In this document: piece by piece, positions 7,738-15,318 of the stretch
Position numbering within the stretch: position 1 is the first letter of the stretch
How the letters are laid out: every line of letters begins with the position of its first letter
From: Saccharofermentans sp.
GTDB lineage: Bacteria > Bacillota > Clostridia > Saccharofermentanales > Saccharofermentanaceae
Length of the DNA: 42,402 nt
Reading direction: 5' to 3'
Assembly (NCBI GenBank): GCA_024685135.1
Contig: JAIKWA010000038.1
Location: 1 to 42,402 of the forward strand
Translations under genes and position numbers: made by a program
The notes under the pieces: generated by a model
Database searches by the model: none
Seen by the model: only the letters and a program-made list of their open reading frames with translations
What the model was told of the DNA's origin: nothing

Positions 7738-7818
7738 CAAGAAATCGGATTAAGAAGTAACCAATTGATTTTGAATAGGAACGCCGCACGGACCACAAAC
7801 CGTGCGGCGTTTTGTTTT
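7680..7818 (+). promoter_or_regulatory. Four-segment transcription attenuator of the aro operon
   Basis: Segment 1 is 7680-7689, just before the YYYFYF codons. Segment 2 is 7723-7734 (GTGGTTTGTGCG), the last leader codons. Segment 3 is 7785-7796 (CGCACGGACCAC). Segment 4 is the 3' arm of the terminator. Segments 2 and 3 pair over 12 continuous base pairs (two G-U), which destroys the terminator 5' arm. Segments 1 and 2 pair over 9 bp with one bulge. Segments 3 and 4 form the terminator. A ribosome stalled on the Tyr/Phe codons would cover segment 1 and free segment 2, giving antitermination. A ribosome at the stop codon would cover segment 2 and allow termination. Confidence 0.82.
7780..7818 (+). 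terminator. Attenuator terminator before aroF
   Basis: AACGCCGCACGG (7780-7791) and CCGTGCGGCGTT (7800-7811) make a perfect 12-bp stem with an 8-base loop, followed by a T-rich tract (TTTTGTTTT). It lies between the leader peptide and aroF and not at an operon end, which marks it as an attenuator. Confidence 0.93.
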
Positions 7819-7858
7819 GAGACCAGAGGAAGCAAAAGAACAAAAGGAGAACAAGAAC

Positions 7859-8857
7859 ATGATTGCAGTATTGAAGCACACAGCAACTAAGGAACAGATC
7901 ACTAACCTCGTAGAATGGTTCGAGGGACAGGGCGTTAAGGTTAATGAATCACAGGGTGATTATTGTACAGTCTTAGGTCTTATCGGTGATACGACAAAGA
8001 TCGACATTGATATGTTAAACAGCCTCGATATCGTCGAGCAGGTAACAAGAGTATCAGAGCCCTTCAAGAAGGCTAACAGAAAGTTCCATCCGGAAGATAC
8101 TGTTGTTGACTGCGGCGGCGTCCTCATCGGCGGCGGCAACTTCGCAGTAATGGCAGGTCCTTGCTCTGTTGAGTCAAAAGAGCAGATCATCGAGACAGCT
8201 AAGCGCGTTCAGGACGCAGGTGCAACACTCTTAAGAGGCGGCGCGTTCAAGCCCAGGACTTCACCTTATGACTTCCAGGGCTTAAAGGAAGAGGGTATCG
8301 AGCTCCTTCTCGAAGCAAAGGCTGCAACAGGTCTTCCGATCGTAACAGAGATCATGAACTCCGAGCATCTTCCTTTGTTCAAGGATGTTGACGTTATCCA
8401 GGTCGGCGCACGTAACATGCAGAACTTCGAGCTCCTCAAGGCATTAGGCAAGAGCGACAAGCCGATCCTCCTCAAGAGAGGTTTATCCGCAACAATGAAG
8501 GAACTCCTCATGAGTGCTGAGTACATCATGAGCGAGGGCAACGAGAAGGTCATCCTCTGCGAGAGAGGTATCAGGACTTACGAGACATACACAAGAAACA
8601 CATTCGACGTTTCTGCGATCCCGATGCTCCACGAGCTTACACACCTTCCTGTCGTTGGTGATCCTTCACACGCAACAGGCAGAAGATCACTCATCGAACC
8701 TATGTCCATGGCAGCAGTTGCTGCAGGCGCTGATGCTCTTGAGATCGAGGTGCATCCTAATCCGAGCAAGGCATTATCCGACGGTGCTCAGAGCCTCACA
8801 CCCGACATGTTCGTCGAAGTAATGAAGAAGATCAACACAGTACGCAGCATTCTGTAA
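7859..8857 (+). CDS. aroF: 3-deoxy-7-phosphoheptulonate (DAHP) synthase, type I beta with N-terminal regulatory domain
   Basis: This enzyme condenses phosphoenolpyruvate and erythrose 4-phosphate, the first shikimate step. An open frame runs back to 7802, but that start lies inside the terminator. ATG 7859 has the ribosome binding site AAAGGAGA at 7843-7850 and gives 332 residues. Residues 1-70 form a ferredoxin-like regulatory domain as in Thermotoga-type enzymes. The barrel has MAGPCSVES (from about residue 98, metal-binding Cys 102), [15 protein letters not shown], and [10 protein letters not shown]. The N-terminal domain suggests feedback by an aromatic amino acid. It is the first structural gene behind the attenuator, so the whole pathway should follow its control. 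Confidence 0.93.
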   Translation: MIAVLKHTATKEQITNLVEWFEGQGVKVNESQGDYCTVLGLIGDTTKIDIDMLNSLDIVEQVTRVSEPFKKANRKFHPEDTVVDCGGVLIGGGNFAVMAGPCSVESKEQIIETAKRVQDAGATLLRGGAFKPRTSPYDFQGLKEEGIELLLEAKAATGLPIVTEIMNSEHLPLFKDVDVIQVGARNMQNFELLKALGKSDKPILLKRGLSATMKELLMSAEYIMSEGNEKVILCERGIRTYETYTRNTFDVSAIPMLHELTHLPVVGDPSHATGRRSLIEPMSMAAVAAGADALEIEVHPNPSKALSDGAQSLTPDMFVEVMKKINTVRSIL

Positions 8858-8858
8858 T

Positions 8859-9728
8859 ATGAATAGTTTTACTGTTGGAATCGTAGGTCTCGGACTCATC
8901 GGAGCGTCGTTTGCAAAAGCGTTCACCACGAACGCTTCAAACGTTCGTGTCCTTGCCTGCAACAGAACTCAGAAGACAGTGCAAAGGGCGATCACCGAGG
9001 GTGTTATCCACGGCGAGCTCACGGACTCATCCATCCCTGACTGCGACCTTTTGCTCATCTCTTTGTACCCCGAAGCAGGCGTTAAGTTCCTGCGCGAAAA
9101 GGCACATCTCATAAAGCCCGGCGCCATCGTAACCGATGCGTGCGGCACCAAGCGCCTCATCTGCGCTGCCGGTTTTGCGATCGCAAAGGAGGAAGGAACC
9201 TTCTCCTTTATAGGTGCTCACCCTATGGCAGGCGTTGAGTTCTCGGGATATGATTATTCAAGAAGCGATATGTTCGAGGGTGCGTCAATGCTCTTAGTCC
9301 CGGATCCCGATAAGGATCAGGGCGCGACAGAAGCCGAGCTCGGAAGACTTAAGACTATGTTCGAGCCTGCCTTGTTCGGAAGATTTGTAGTAACAGATCC
9401 CGAGATGCACGACTCTATGATCTCTTATACATCGCAGATGGCTCATGTTATATCCAACTGCTATATCAAGAGCCCCAGCTCTCTTACATGCAGCGGCTTT
9501 ACAGGCGGATCGTTCAGGGATCTTACAAGAGTCTCAAGACTCAATCCCGGCATGTGGACAGAGCTCTTCCTTGCAAACAGGGACAATCTCGTCCGCGAGA
9601 TAAAGCAACTTACGACCGAGCTTACCAAGGTATCTGATGCTTTGGAAGACGGCGACGCCGACACTCTCAAGGCACTTCTTGAAGAAGGTGTCAGAATGAA
9701 GGAGGAATCCGAGAAATGCGAAGAGTAA
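8859..9728 (+). CDS. tyrA: Prephenate dehydrogenase
   Basis: This 289-residue protein has an N-terminal Rossmann NAD-binding site (GIVGLGLIGASF, GxGxxG at residues 10-15) and the family signature GAHPMAGVEFSGYDYS. It oxidatively decarboxylates prephenate to 4-hydroxyphenylpyruvate, the tyrosine precursor. There is no room for the C-terminal ACT domain found in longer Bacillus-type TyrA, so tyrosine feedback may rely on AroF and the attenuator (inference). It starts one base after the aroF stop and overlaps aroB by 13 bases, so translation is probably coupled. Confidence 0.9.
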   Translation: MNSFTVGIVGLGLIGASFAKAFTTNASNVRVLACNRTQKTVQRAITEGVIHGELTDSSIPDCDLLLISLYPEAGVKFLREKAHLIKPGAIVTDACGTKRLICAAGFAIAKEEGTFSFIGAHPMAGVEFSGYDYSRSDMFEGASMLLVPDPDKDQGATEAELGRLKTMFEPALFGRFVVTDPEMHDSMISYTSQMAHVISNCYIKSPSSLTCSGFTGGSFRDLTRVSRLNPGMWTELFLANRDNLVREIKQLTTELTKVSDALEDGDADTLKALLEEGVRMKEESEKCEE

Positions 9729-10795
9729 CCGTTGAATGCACGAGCAATTACGATGTCTTGATAGGCTCCGGACTTTTAAGCGGATCCGGATCTCTTATAA
9801 AGCAGGTGTGTCCCAAGGCTCAGAAGGTCCTCATCGTATCTGAGACTAATGTTGCGCCTCTGTATCTTGATAAGGTAAAGTCTTCACTCACGGGTGAAGG
9901 CTTTCTCGTTTCTGAATATGTTTTTGAGGCGGGCGAAGAGAGGAAGAATATCGATTCCATAGCAGGTATGTGGAATGAGATGGCCAAGGAAGGCTTCACC
10001 AGGACTGATATCGTCGTTGCCTTGGGCGGCGGCGTTACAGGTGATATGGCAGGCTTTGCTGCTGCCACATTCCTGCGCGGCATCAAGGTATGCCAGATCC
10101 CGACTTCTCTTCTTGCGATGGTCGATGCCTGCATCGGAGGCAAGACCGGTATTGACCTCATTCAGGGCAAGAACCAGGTCGGCGCATTCCACCAGCCCTC
10201 CATAGTTATCGAGGATACGGACTGCCTTAACACTTTGCCTGATGAGACCTTCACAGAAGGTATGGGCGAAGTTATAAAGTACGCATACATCATGGACACA
10301 GAGCTCTATGAGATATTAACGAATGCGCCCGATAAGATGAACATAAGAGCCGATAAGGACCTCATAGAAGACATCATCGCAAGATGCGCGGCAGACAAGG
10401 CTTATGTCATCAAGGTGGACGAGAACGACAACGGCTTAAGACAGACATTAAACTACGGCCACACCGTAGGTCACATAATAGAAAGAGACAGCGATTTTAC
10501 GCTCGCTCACGGCGTTTGCGTTGCCAAGGGTATGGGCATCGTGATAAGAGCAGCGGTAGCGGCAGGAAGGCTCGCAGAAGATGAAGCGGGCAAGATGCTT
10601 GAGCTCATCGAAGCTTACGGCCTTCCCACGGAAGATAAGATCACTCCCGAGGAAGCTGCGAGCGGCATTTTGAACGACAAAAAGAAGCGTGGCAACACGA
10701 TATCGGTTATACTTGTAACCAGGATCGGTACATCTGAGATAGTTAAGATGACGCCGGACGAATTCCTCGAATTTCTTAAGAAGGGCCAAGGCTGA
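9716..10795 (+). CDS. aroB: 3-dehydroquinate synthase
   Basis: This 359-residue protein converts DAHP to 3-dehydroquinate using NAD and a divalent metal. It shows the NAD-binding block ALGGGVTGDMAGFAAATFLRG and the signature PTSLLAMVDACIGGKTGID. Further metal-site segments are E-VIKYAYI and LNYGHTVGHIIE, followed by a His in LAHG. The length is typical. Its start codon overlaps the end of tyrA in another frame, with a ribosome binding site inside tyrA (AAGGAGGAA). Confidence 0.95.
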   Translation: MRRVTVECTSNYDVLIGSGLLSGSGSLIKQVCPKAQKVLIVSETNVAPLYLDKVKSSLTGEGFLVSEYVFEAGEERKNIDSIAGMWNEMAKEGFTRTDIVVALGGGVTGDMAGFAAATFLRGIKVCQIPTSLLAMVDACIGGKTGIDLIQGKNQVGAFHQPSIVIEDTDCLNTLPDETFTEGMGEVIKYAYIMDTELYEILTNAPDKMNIRADKDLIEDIIARCAADKAYVIKVDENDNGLRQTLNYGHTVGHIIERDSDFTLAHGVCVAKGMGIVIRAAVAAGRLAEDEAGKMLELIEAYGLPTEDKITPEEAASGILNDKKKRGNTISVILVTRIGTSEIVKMTPDEFLEFLKKGQG

Positions 10796-12010
10796 GTGTT
10801 AGTAAGCTTAAAGGACAAAAGAATAGACCTTACCTTGAAGGCACCGCCTTCAAAGTCCATCTATCACAGAGAGCTCATCGTGAGGTTTATGTGCGGTGAT
10901 CGGTCGAACCTTGATATAGCTGAAGGCGACAGCGATGACGTCATCGCGACCAAAGCATGCCTTGATGCAATAGCAGGCTGTAAGGATAATGACAGCGAAG
11001 TCATCCTGCCCTGCAAGGAGAGCGGCTCTACCATAAGGTTTATGATCCCCGTTGCATCAAGCTGCCTTCTTAGTAAACCCAATAACAGGAAGCTCATCTT
11101 CAGGACCGAAGGCAGGCTCTTTGACAGGCCCGTAAAGGAGCTCGAAGAGGCGATGAAGCCTCACGGCATAACTATAACGAGAGACGAAGAGACCAGGAGC
11201 ATTATAGTCACGGGCCACATGACCCCCGGCAGATACGAGATAGACGGCAGCGTCTCTTCGCAGTATATATCGGGTCTTCTTATGGCGCTTCCGGGCTTCG
11301 GCGAAGACAGCAGCATAAAGGTAACGGGCGAGATGAAGTCGGTCCACTATATAGACCTTACTCTGGATTCGCTCGCAAAATACGGTGCCAAGATAAGCTT
11401 TGAAGATAATACCTATAGTATAAAGGGCAATGGATATACCAAGGCTCCCGAGGGTGATTTCGAAGTCGAAGGCGACTGGAGCAACGGTGCTTTCCTTCTC
11501 TGTCTAAAGCTTATGTGCTTAAACGGCAACATCGAGGTCACGGGACTTAATATGGAGTCTTCGCAGGGCGATAAGGCGATACTTGATTTCCTTGATAAGG
11601 CAAAAGATCCTGCGTGCACCATGGCAGTCTTTGACTGCAAGGACACCCCCGACATCGTGCCTTATATGGCGGCCGTAGCGCCTTTCTTTTTCGACGAGGT
11701 CGTATTCGAGGGGATAGCAAGACTCAGGATAAAAGAGTGCGACAGGGTCATGGCGATAAGACAGCAGCTTGAAGCCATAGGCGTCATGTCGGAGGAGACC
11801 GAGGATACGATAAGGATCGCTGTGCCGGAAGAGGAGATCGATTTAAACGATACGATATATATGTCTTCTTACCACGATCACAGGATGGCCATGACGGCAG
11901 TCCTCCTTGCGGCAAGGCTCGGCTGCACGATCGACATAGACGATATCGATTGCATCAGCAAATCCTACCCCGCATTCATAGACATAATCAGAAGGGAAAT
12001 GACACCATGA
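10796..12010 (+). CDS. aroA: 3-phosphoshikimate 1-carboxyvinyltransferase (EPSP synthase)
   Basis: This 404-residue enzyme joins shikimate 3-phosphate and phosphoenolpyruvate. It has the N-terminal APPSKSIYHRE (Lys of the PxKS motif), an ESGSTIRFM block where many enzymes have NAGTAMR, SSQYISGLLMA, and the late signature ARLRIKECDR. It is somewhat shorter than the usual 425-440. It starts with GTG directly after the aroB stop (TGAGTG) and has no strong ribosome binding site of its own, which suggests translational coupling. It overlaps aroC by four bases (ATGA). Confidence 0.92.
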   Translation: MLVSLKDKRIDLTLKAPPSKSIYHRELIVRFMCGDRSNLDIAEGDSDDVIATKACLDAIAGCKDNDSEVILPCKESGSTIRFMIPVASSCLLSKPNNRKLIFRTEGRLFDRPVKELEEAMKPHGITITRDEETRSIIVTGHMTPGRYEIDGSVSSQYISGLLMALPGFGEDSSIKVTGEMKSVHYIDLTLDSLAKYGAKISFEDNTYSIKGNGYTKAPEGDFEVEGDWSNGAFLLCLKLMCLNGNIEVTGLNMESSQGDKAILDFLDKAKDPACTMAVFDCKDTPDIVPYMAAVAPFFFDEVVFEGIARLRIKECDRVMAIRQQLEAIGVMSEETEDTIRIAVPEEEIDLNDTIYMSSYHDHRMAMTAVLLAARLGCTIDIDDIDCISKSYPAFIDIIRREMTP

Positions 12011-13113
12011 GTATGGAGAGCATATACGAAGGGCAAGTATTGAAGATAAGGATATACGGCGAGTCTCACAGCGAGAGGATCGGCGCGTATATAGAAGGCC
12101 TCCCCGAAGGCGTTAGCCCTGACATGGACATCACCACAAAGCTCATGGCAAGAAGAGCACCGGGCAGGAACGCCTGGTCTACTCCGAGGAAGGAGCCTGA
12201 TACACCCAATTTCGAAAAGGAGGGCTCTGCGCTTCACGCATATATCGTAAACACCAACACAAAGCCCAAGGACTATGCCTCGATAATGAACAGGCCGCGT
12301 CCTTCGCACGCTGACTTCACGGCGCCCATGATATACGGCGATGATGCAGCGGTCTCGGGCGGCGGCATATTCTCGGGACGCATGACCGCGCCCCTTTGCA
12401 TGGCAGGCTCGATCGCTTTAAGCGAGCTTTCCAAAAGGGGCATAAACATAGCAGCGCATATAAAGAGCATCGGCGATGTTGAAGACGATTGCTACATGAA
12501 CCACGGCGTTAACGATACGGCATACGAAGATGCCTTAACTGAGGTCAAGACCAAGGAATTCCCCTGCGTAGACGATAGTAAGGCTGAGGAGATGAAGGCT
12601 GTTATAGCAAAGGCAAGAGAAGAGCTTGATTCCATAGGCGGCGTGATAGAGTGCGTTATCTACGGCATGCCCTGCGGTATAGGCGGTCCTTTGTTCGGAG
12701 GCATCGAGGGCAAGATATCCCAGGTCATCTTTGCAGTGCCTGCAGTAAAGGGGATCGAGTTCGGCAACGGCTTTGAGGGTTCAAGGCTACTAGGCTCAGC
12801 CAATAACGACGCCTTCATGGTAGATAGCGAAGGCAAGATAAGACTTAAGACAAATCACAGCGGCGGTATCTTAGGCGGCATAAGCGTAGGCGAAGCCGCA
12901 CCCATAGTATTCAGCTGCGCAATGAAGCCCACTCCTTCCATCGGCAAGGAGCAGGAGACAGTTGATATCAAGAGCAAGACCAATACGACCATATCCATTC
13001 AGGGAAGGCACGATCCGTGCATCGTGCCCCGTGCGGTACCTGTCATCGAGGCTGCCGCAGCTATCGCGATCTATGATATGATCCTTTCTAAGGAGGCAAA
13101 TAAAAATGGCTGA
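12007..13113 (+). CDS. aroC: Chorismate synthase
   Basis: This 368-residue enzyme makes chorismate from EPSP using reduced FMN. An upstream in-frame ATG at 11950 lies inside aroA; ATG 12007 sits in an ATGA overlap with the aroA stop and follows the purine-rich GAAGGGA. Signatures are GESHSERIGAYIEGLPEG near the N-terminus, RRAPGRNAWSTPRKEPD, and the central SGGGIFSGRMTAPLC. The late GGILGGISVGEA and GRHDPCIVPRAVPV are also typical. It overlaps the next gene by 8 bases. Confidence 0.94.
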   Translation: MSMESIYEGQVLKIRIYGESHSERIGAYIEGLPEGVSPDMDITTKLMARRAPGRNAWSTPRKEPDTPNFEKEGSALHAYIVNTNTKPKDYASIMNRPRPSHADFTAPMIYGDDAAVSGGGIFSGRMTAPLCMAGSIALSELSKRGINIAAHIKSIGDVEDDCYMNHGVNDTAYEDALTEVKTKEFPCVDDSKAEEMKAVIAKAREELDSIGGVIECVIYGMPCGIGGPLFGGIEGKISQVIFAVPAVKGIEFGNGFEGSRLLGSANNDAFMVDSEGKIRLKTNHSGGILGGISVGEAAPIVFSCAMKPTPSIGKEQETVDIKSKTNTTISIQGRHDPCIVPRAVPVIEAAAAIAIYDMILSKEANKNG

Positions 13114-14638
13114 TCTTAAGGATTTAAGAGAACAGATAGACAGTGTTGACGGCAAGATCATCGAGATGTTCGATCAGAGGATCGCTATAAGCCGCAAGAT
13201 AGGCAATATCAAGCGCCTTACCGGCAAGGATGTCTACGATCCTGCAAGGGAGAAGGAGAAGATCGATAAGATCTACGACCGTGCAGGCTACGAGAGCAGG
13301 GCATATGTCGAAGAGCTCTACATGAAGATGATGGAACTGTCCAAGAAGCACCAGTCCAAGCCCTCATTCGGCGTGCTCGGCAGAAGTCTCCCTCACACAT
13401 ATTCACCTGAGATCCATAATATCTTATGTCCCGATTACACCTACGATGTTATCGAGATGGAGCCTGAGCAGCTTGATAAACTCTACAGCTGCGGCGTCTT
13501 CAAGGGCTTTAATGTAACCATTCCCTATAAGAAGGATGCATGTGCAAGAAGCGATGTCTTAGACGGTGCCGCAGAAGCCACAGGCAGCGTCAACACAGTA
13601 GTCTTCGGTGACGACGGCAAGGTCTGCGGCTACAACACGGACTGCTACGGCTTCATGTATATGGTAAAAAGGAGCGGCATCGAGATAGAGGGCAAGGAAG
13701 TCTTAGTCCTAGGTACCGGCGGCGCATCTGCTTCCGTTAAGTATGCTTTAAAAGAATTAGGCGCAGCGAAGATCACAGAGTGCGGCAGGACGAGCGATAT
13801 AAACTACGATAATGTCTATGAAGAGGCTAAGGGCGTGTCTGTCATCGTAAACTGCACACCTGTAGGAACATATCCCGAAGTTAATAACGAACTTCTCGAT
13901 CTTACGAGATTTGCAGAGCTTAAGGCCTGCCTCGATCTCGTATATAACCCCTCAAGGACCAAGTTCATACAGCAGGCTCAAAAGCTCGGCGTTAAGACAT
14001 GCAGCGGTCTTCCGATGCTCGTAGCTCAGGCTTATAAGGCTTCGCTCCTCTTCAGAGGCGATAGGGAAGCTGCGATGAAGATACCCGAAGGCAAGGTCAA
14101 AGACATCGAGGATACATTAAGAGTATTAGACAGCAGGATGAGAAACATCACTCTCATCGGCATGCCGGGTTCGGGCAAGACAACTCTTGCAAAGAAGATC
14201 GCTAAGATAACCGGCAGGACCATGGTAGATCTCGACTACGCATATAAGGATAAGTTCGGCATGACCTCAGCTGAAGCGATAGGAAGCCTCGGCGAGGATT
14301 CCTTCAGGGACAACGAGAGCCTTGTTGCATCCGAGGTCCTTCCCCGGAGCGGACTTGTCATATCCTGCGGAGGCGGCATTGTTACAAGACCCGATAACGA
14401 GTTCTTCGTAAGATGCAATTCGAATGTGTTCTATATCGAGCGCCCCTTATCCTGCCTGTCAGATCACAACCGCCCGGTATCCATTAAGCACGGCGTTGAA
14501 GCTTTGTACGAGCAGCGCAAGGACAAGTACGAGTCCTGGTGCGACTACAAGCTCTACTACGACAGATACGAAGATTACGACGAGTATACGAGCAAAGCGG
14601 TAGGGGATATCCTTGCCATATTGAGCAAAGAGGATTGA
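13106..14638 (+). CDS. aroE: Trifunctional chorismate mutase / shikimate 5-dehydrogenase / shikimate kinase fusion
   Basis: This 510-residue protein carries three pathway enzymes. Residues 1 to about 88 are an AroQ-type chorismate mutase with R8, R25, K36 and R48 at the spacing of the E. coli active-site Arg11, Arg28, Lys39 and Arg51. Residues from about 90 to 340 are shikimate dehydrogenase: FGVLGRSLPHTYSPEIHN, the catalytic K142 in NVTIPYKK, D179 in YNTD, and the NADP loop GTGGAS from residue 203. Residues from about 348 to 510 are shikimate kinase with Walker A GMPGSGKTT (352-360, K358), VDLDYAYKDKFG and SCGGGIV. The gene overlaps aroC by 8 bases and is followed after one base by aroQ. The gene symbol covers only the dehydrogenase part. 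Confidence 0.92.
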   Translation: MADLKDLREQIDSVDGKIIEMFDQRIAISRKIGNIKRLTGKDVYDPAREKEKIDKIYDRAGYESRAYVEELYMKMMELSKKHQSKPSFGVLGRSLPHTYSPEIHNILCPDYTYDVIEMEPEQLDKLYSCGVFKGFNVTIPYKKDACARSDVLDGAAEATGSVNTVVFGDDGKVCGYNTDCYGFMYMVKRSGIEIEGKEVLVLGTGGASASVKYALKELGAAKITECGRTSDINYDNVYEEAKGVSVIVNCTPVGTYPEVNNELLDLTRFAELKACLDLVYNPSRTKFIQQAQKLGVKTCSGLPMLVAQAYKASLLFRGDREAAMKIPEGKVKDIEDTLRVLDSRMRNITLIGMPGSGKTTLAKKIAKITGRTMVDLDYAYKDKFGMTSAEAIGSLGEDSFRDNESLVASEVLPRSGLVISCGGGIVTRPDNEFFVRCNSNVFYIERPLSCLSDHNRPVSIKHGVEALYEQRKDKYESWCDYKLYYDRYEDYDEYTSKAVGDILAILSKED

Positions 14639-14639
14639 T

Positions 14640-15074
14640 ATGAAATTACTTGTATTAAACGGTCCGAACCTTAATATGTTAGGCATCAGAGAGCCCGATA
14701 TCTACGGCAAGGGTACTTACGAAGACCTGGTAGAGCTTATAAGGGAGCACTGCGGAACAAAGGGCATAGAGGTCAGCTTTCAGCAGAGCAATCACGAAGG
14801 CGACCTTGTAACTTATATCCAGCAGGCATACTTTGATAAGGTGGACGGCATCGTTATAAACCCCGGCGCATATACGCACACATCCGTAGCTTTGCTCGAT
14901 GCTCTTAAGGCGGTATCGATCCCTGCAGTTGAGGTGCACATCTCCAAGGTCGACGAGCGCGAGAGCTTCAGACAGATATCTTACGTATCTTACTACTGTG
15001 AGAAGACCATCACGGGCAAGGGTTTTATGGGCTATATCGAAGCTTGCGATCATCTCGCAGATAAGCTTAAGTGA
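14640..15074 (+). CDS. aroQ: Type II 3-dehydroquinate dehydratase
   Basis: This 144-residue protein dehydrates 3-dehydroquinate to 3-dehydroshikimate. It shows the type II signature KLLVLNGPNLNMLGIREPDIYG, with the catalytic Tyr in the IYG lid. INPGAYTHTSVALLDAL and AVEVHISKVDERESFR follow. It completes the seven shikimate steps within this operon. It lies one base after the triple fusion gene, with GCAAAGAGGA as ribosome binding site inside that gene. The name aroQ here means the dehydratase and not the mutase. Confidence 0.94.
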   Translation: MKLLVLNGPNLNMLGIREPDIYGKGTYEDLVELIREHCGTKGIEVSFQQSNHEGDLVTYIQQAYFDKVDGIVINPGAYTHTSVALLDALKAVSIPAVEVHISKVDERESFRQISYVSYYCEKTITGKGFMGYIEACDHLADKLK

Positions 15075-15265
15075 GAATGTTAATTTTTGTGTAAAGTCAC
15101 CCGGAAACAGAAACATTTAATACATAGATACTAATCTATGTAAAAACCATGTAAAACCAATTATACAAGGATTTTACGATTTTGCGGTGTCGTCACAAGA
15201 CGCCGATATTCAAATATCAAAGAAATCGTACATATAGAAAACTATCTATATAATCGTCGTATCCT
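15075..15265. other. AT-rich intergenic stretch with repeats and hairpins
   Basis: No gene is seen. TACATAGAT (15121-15129) and ATCTATGTA (15134-15142) form a 9-bp hairpin. ATGTAAAAACC at 15138 and ATGTAAAACC at 15149 form a direct repeat with an 11-base period. A hairpin of CGGTGTC/GACGCCG lies at 15185-15205, and a palindrome GATATTCAAATATC at 15205-15218. No clear T-tailed terminator for the aro operon is seen. Confidence 0.5.
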
Positions 15266-15294
15266 TTGACATTACTATCTTCCCTTAATATTAT
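15266..15294 (+). promoter_or_regulatory. Promoter of the Na/phosphate cotransporter gene
   Basis: Consensus TTGACA at 15266-15271, a 17-base spacer and TATTAT at 15289-15294. The predicted start is only about 18 bases before the ATG at 15319, with GCAGGAGGGT as ribosome binding site. Confidence 0.65.
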
Positions 15295-15318
15295 ATTTAA
15301 GCAGGAGGGTTTAAGATT

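Noticed and set aside
7802..7858. Upstream extension of the DAHP synthase frame
   Set aside because: It begins inside the attenuator terminator stem and lacks a ribosome binding site; ATG 7859 has AAAGGAGA.
7593..7858. T-box riboswitch before the aro operon
   Set aside because: No T-box consensus (TGGNACCGCG-like) is present; the Tyr/Phe leader peptide and paired segments explain the terminator.
11950..12006. Upstream extension of chorismate synthase
   Set aside because: It lies wholly in aroA. ATG 12007 forms an ATGA coupling and places the GESHS motif at the normal distance.
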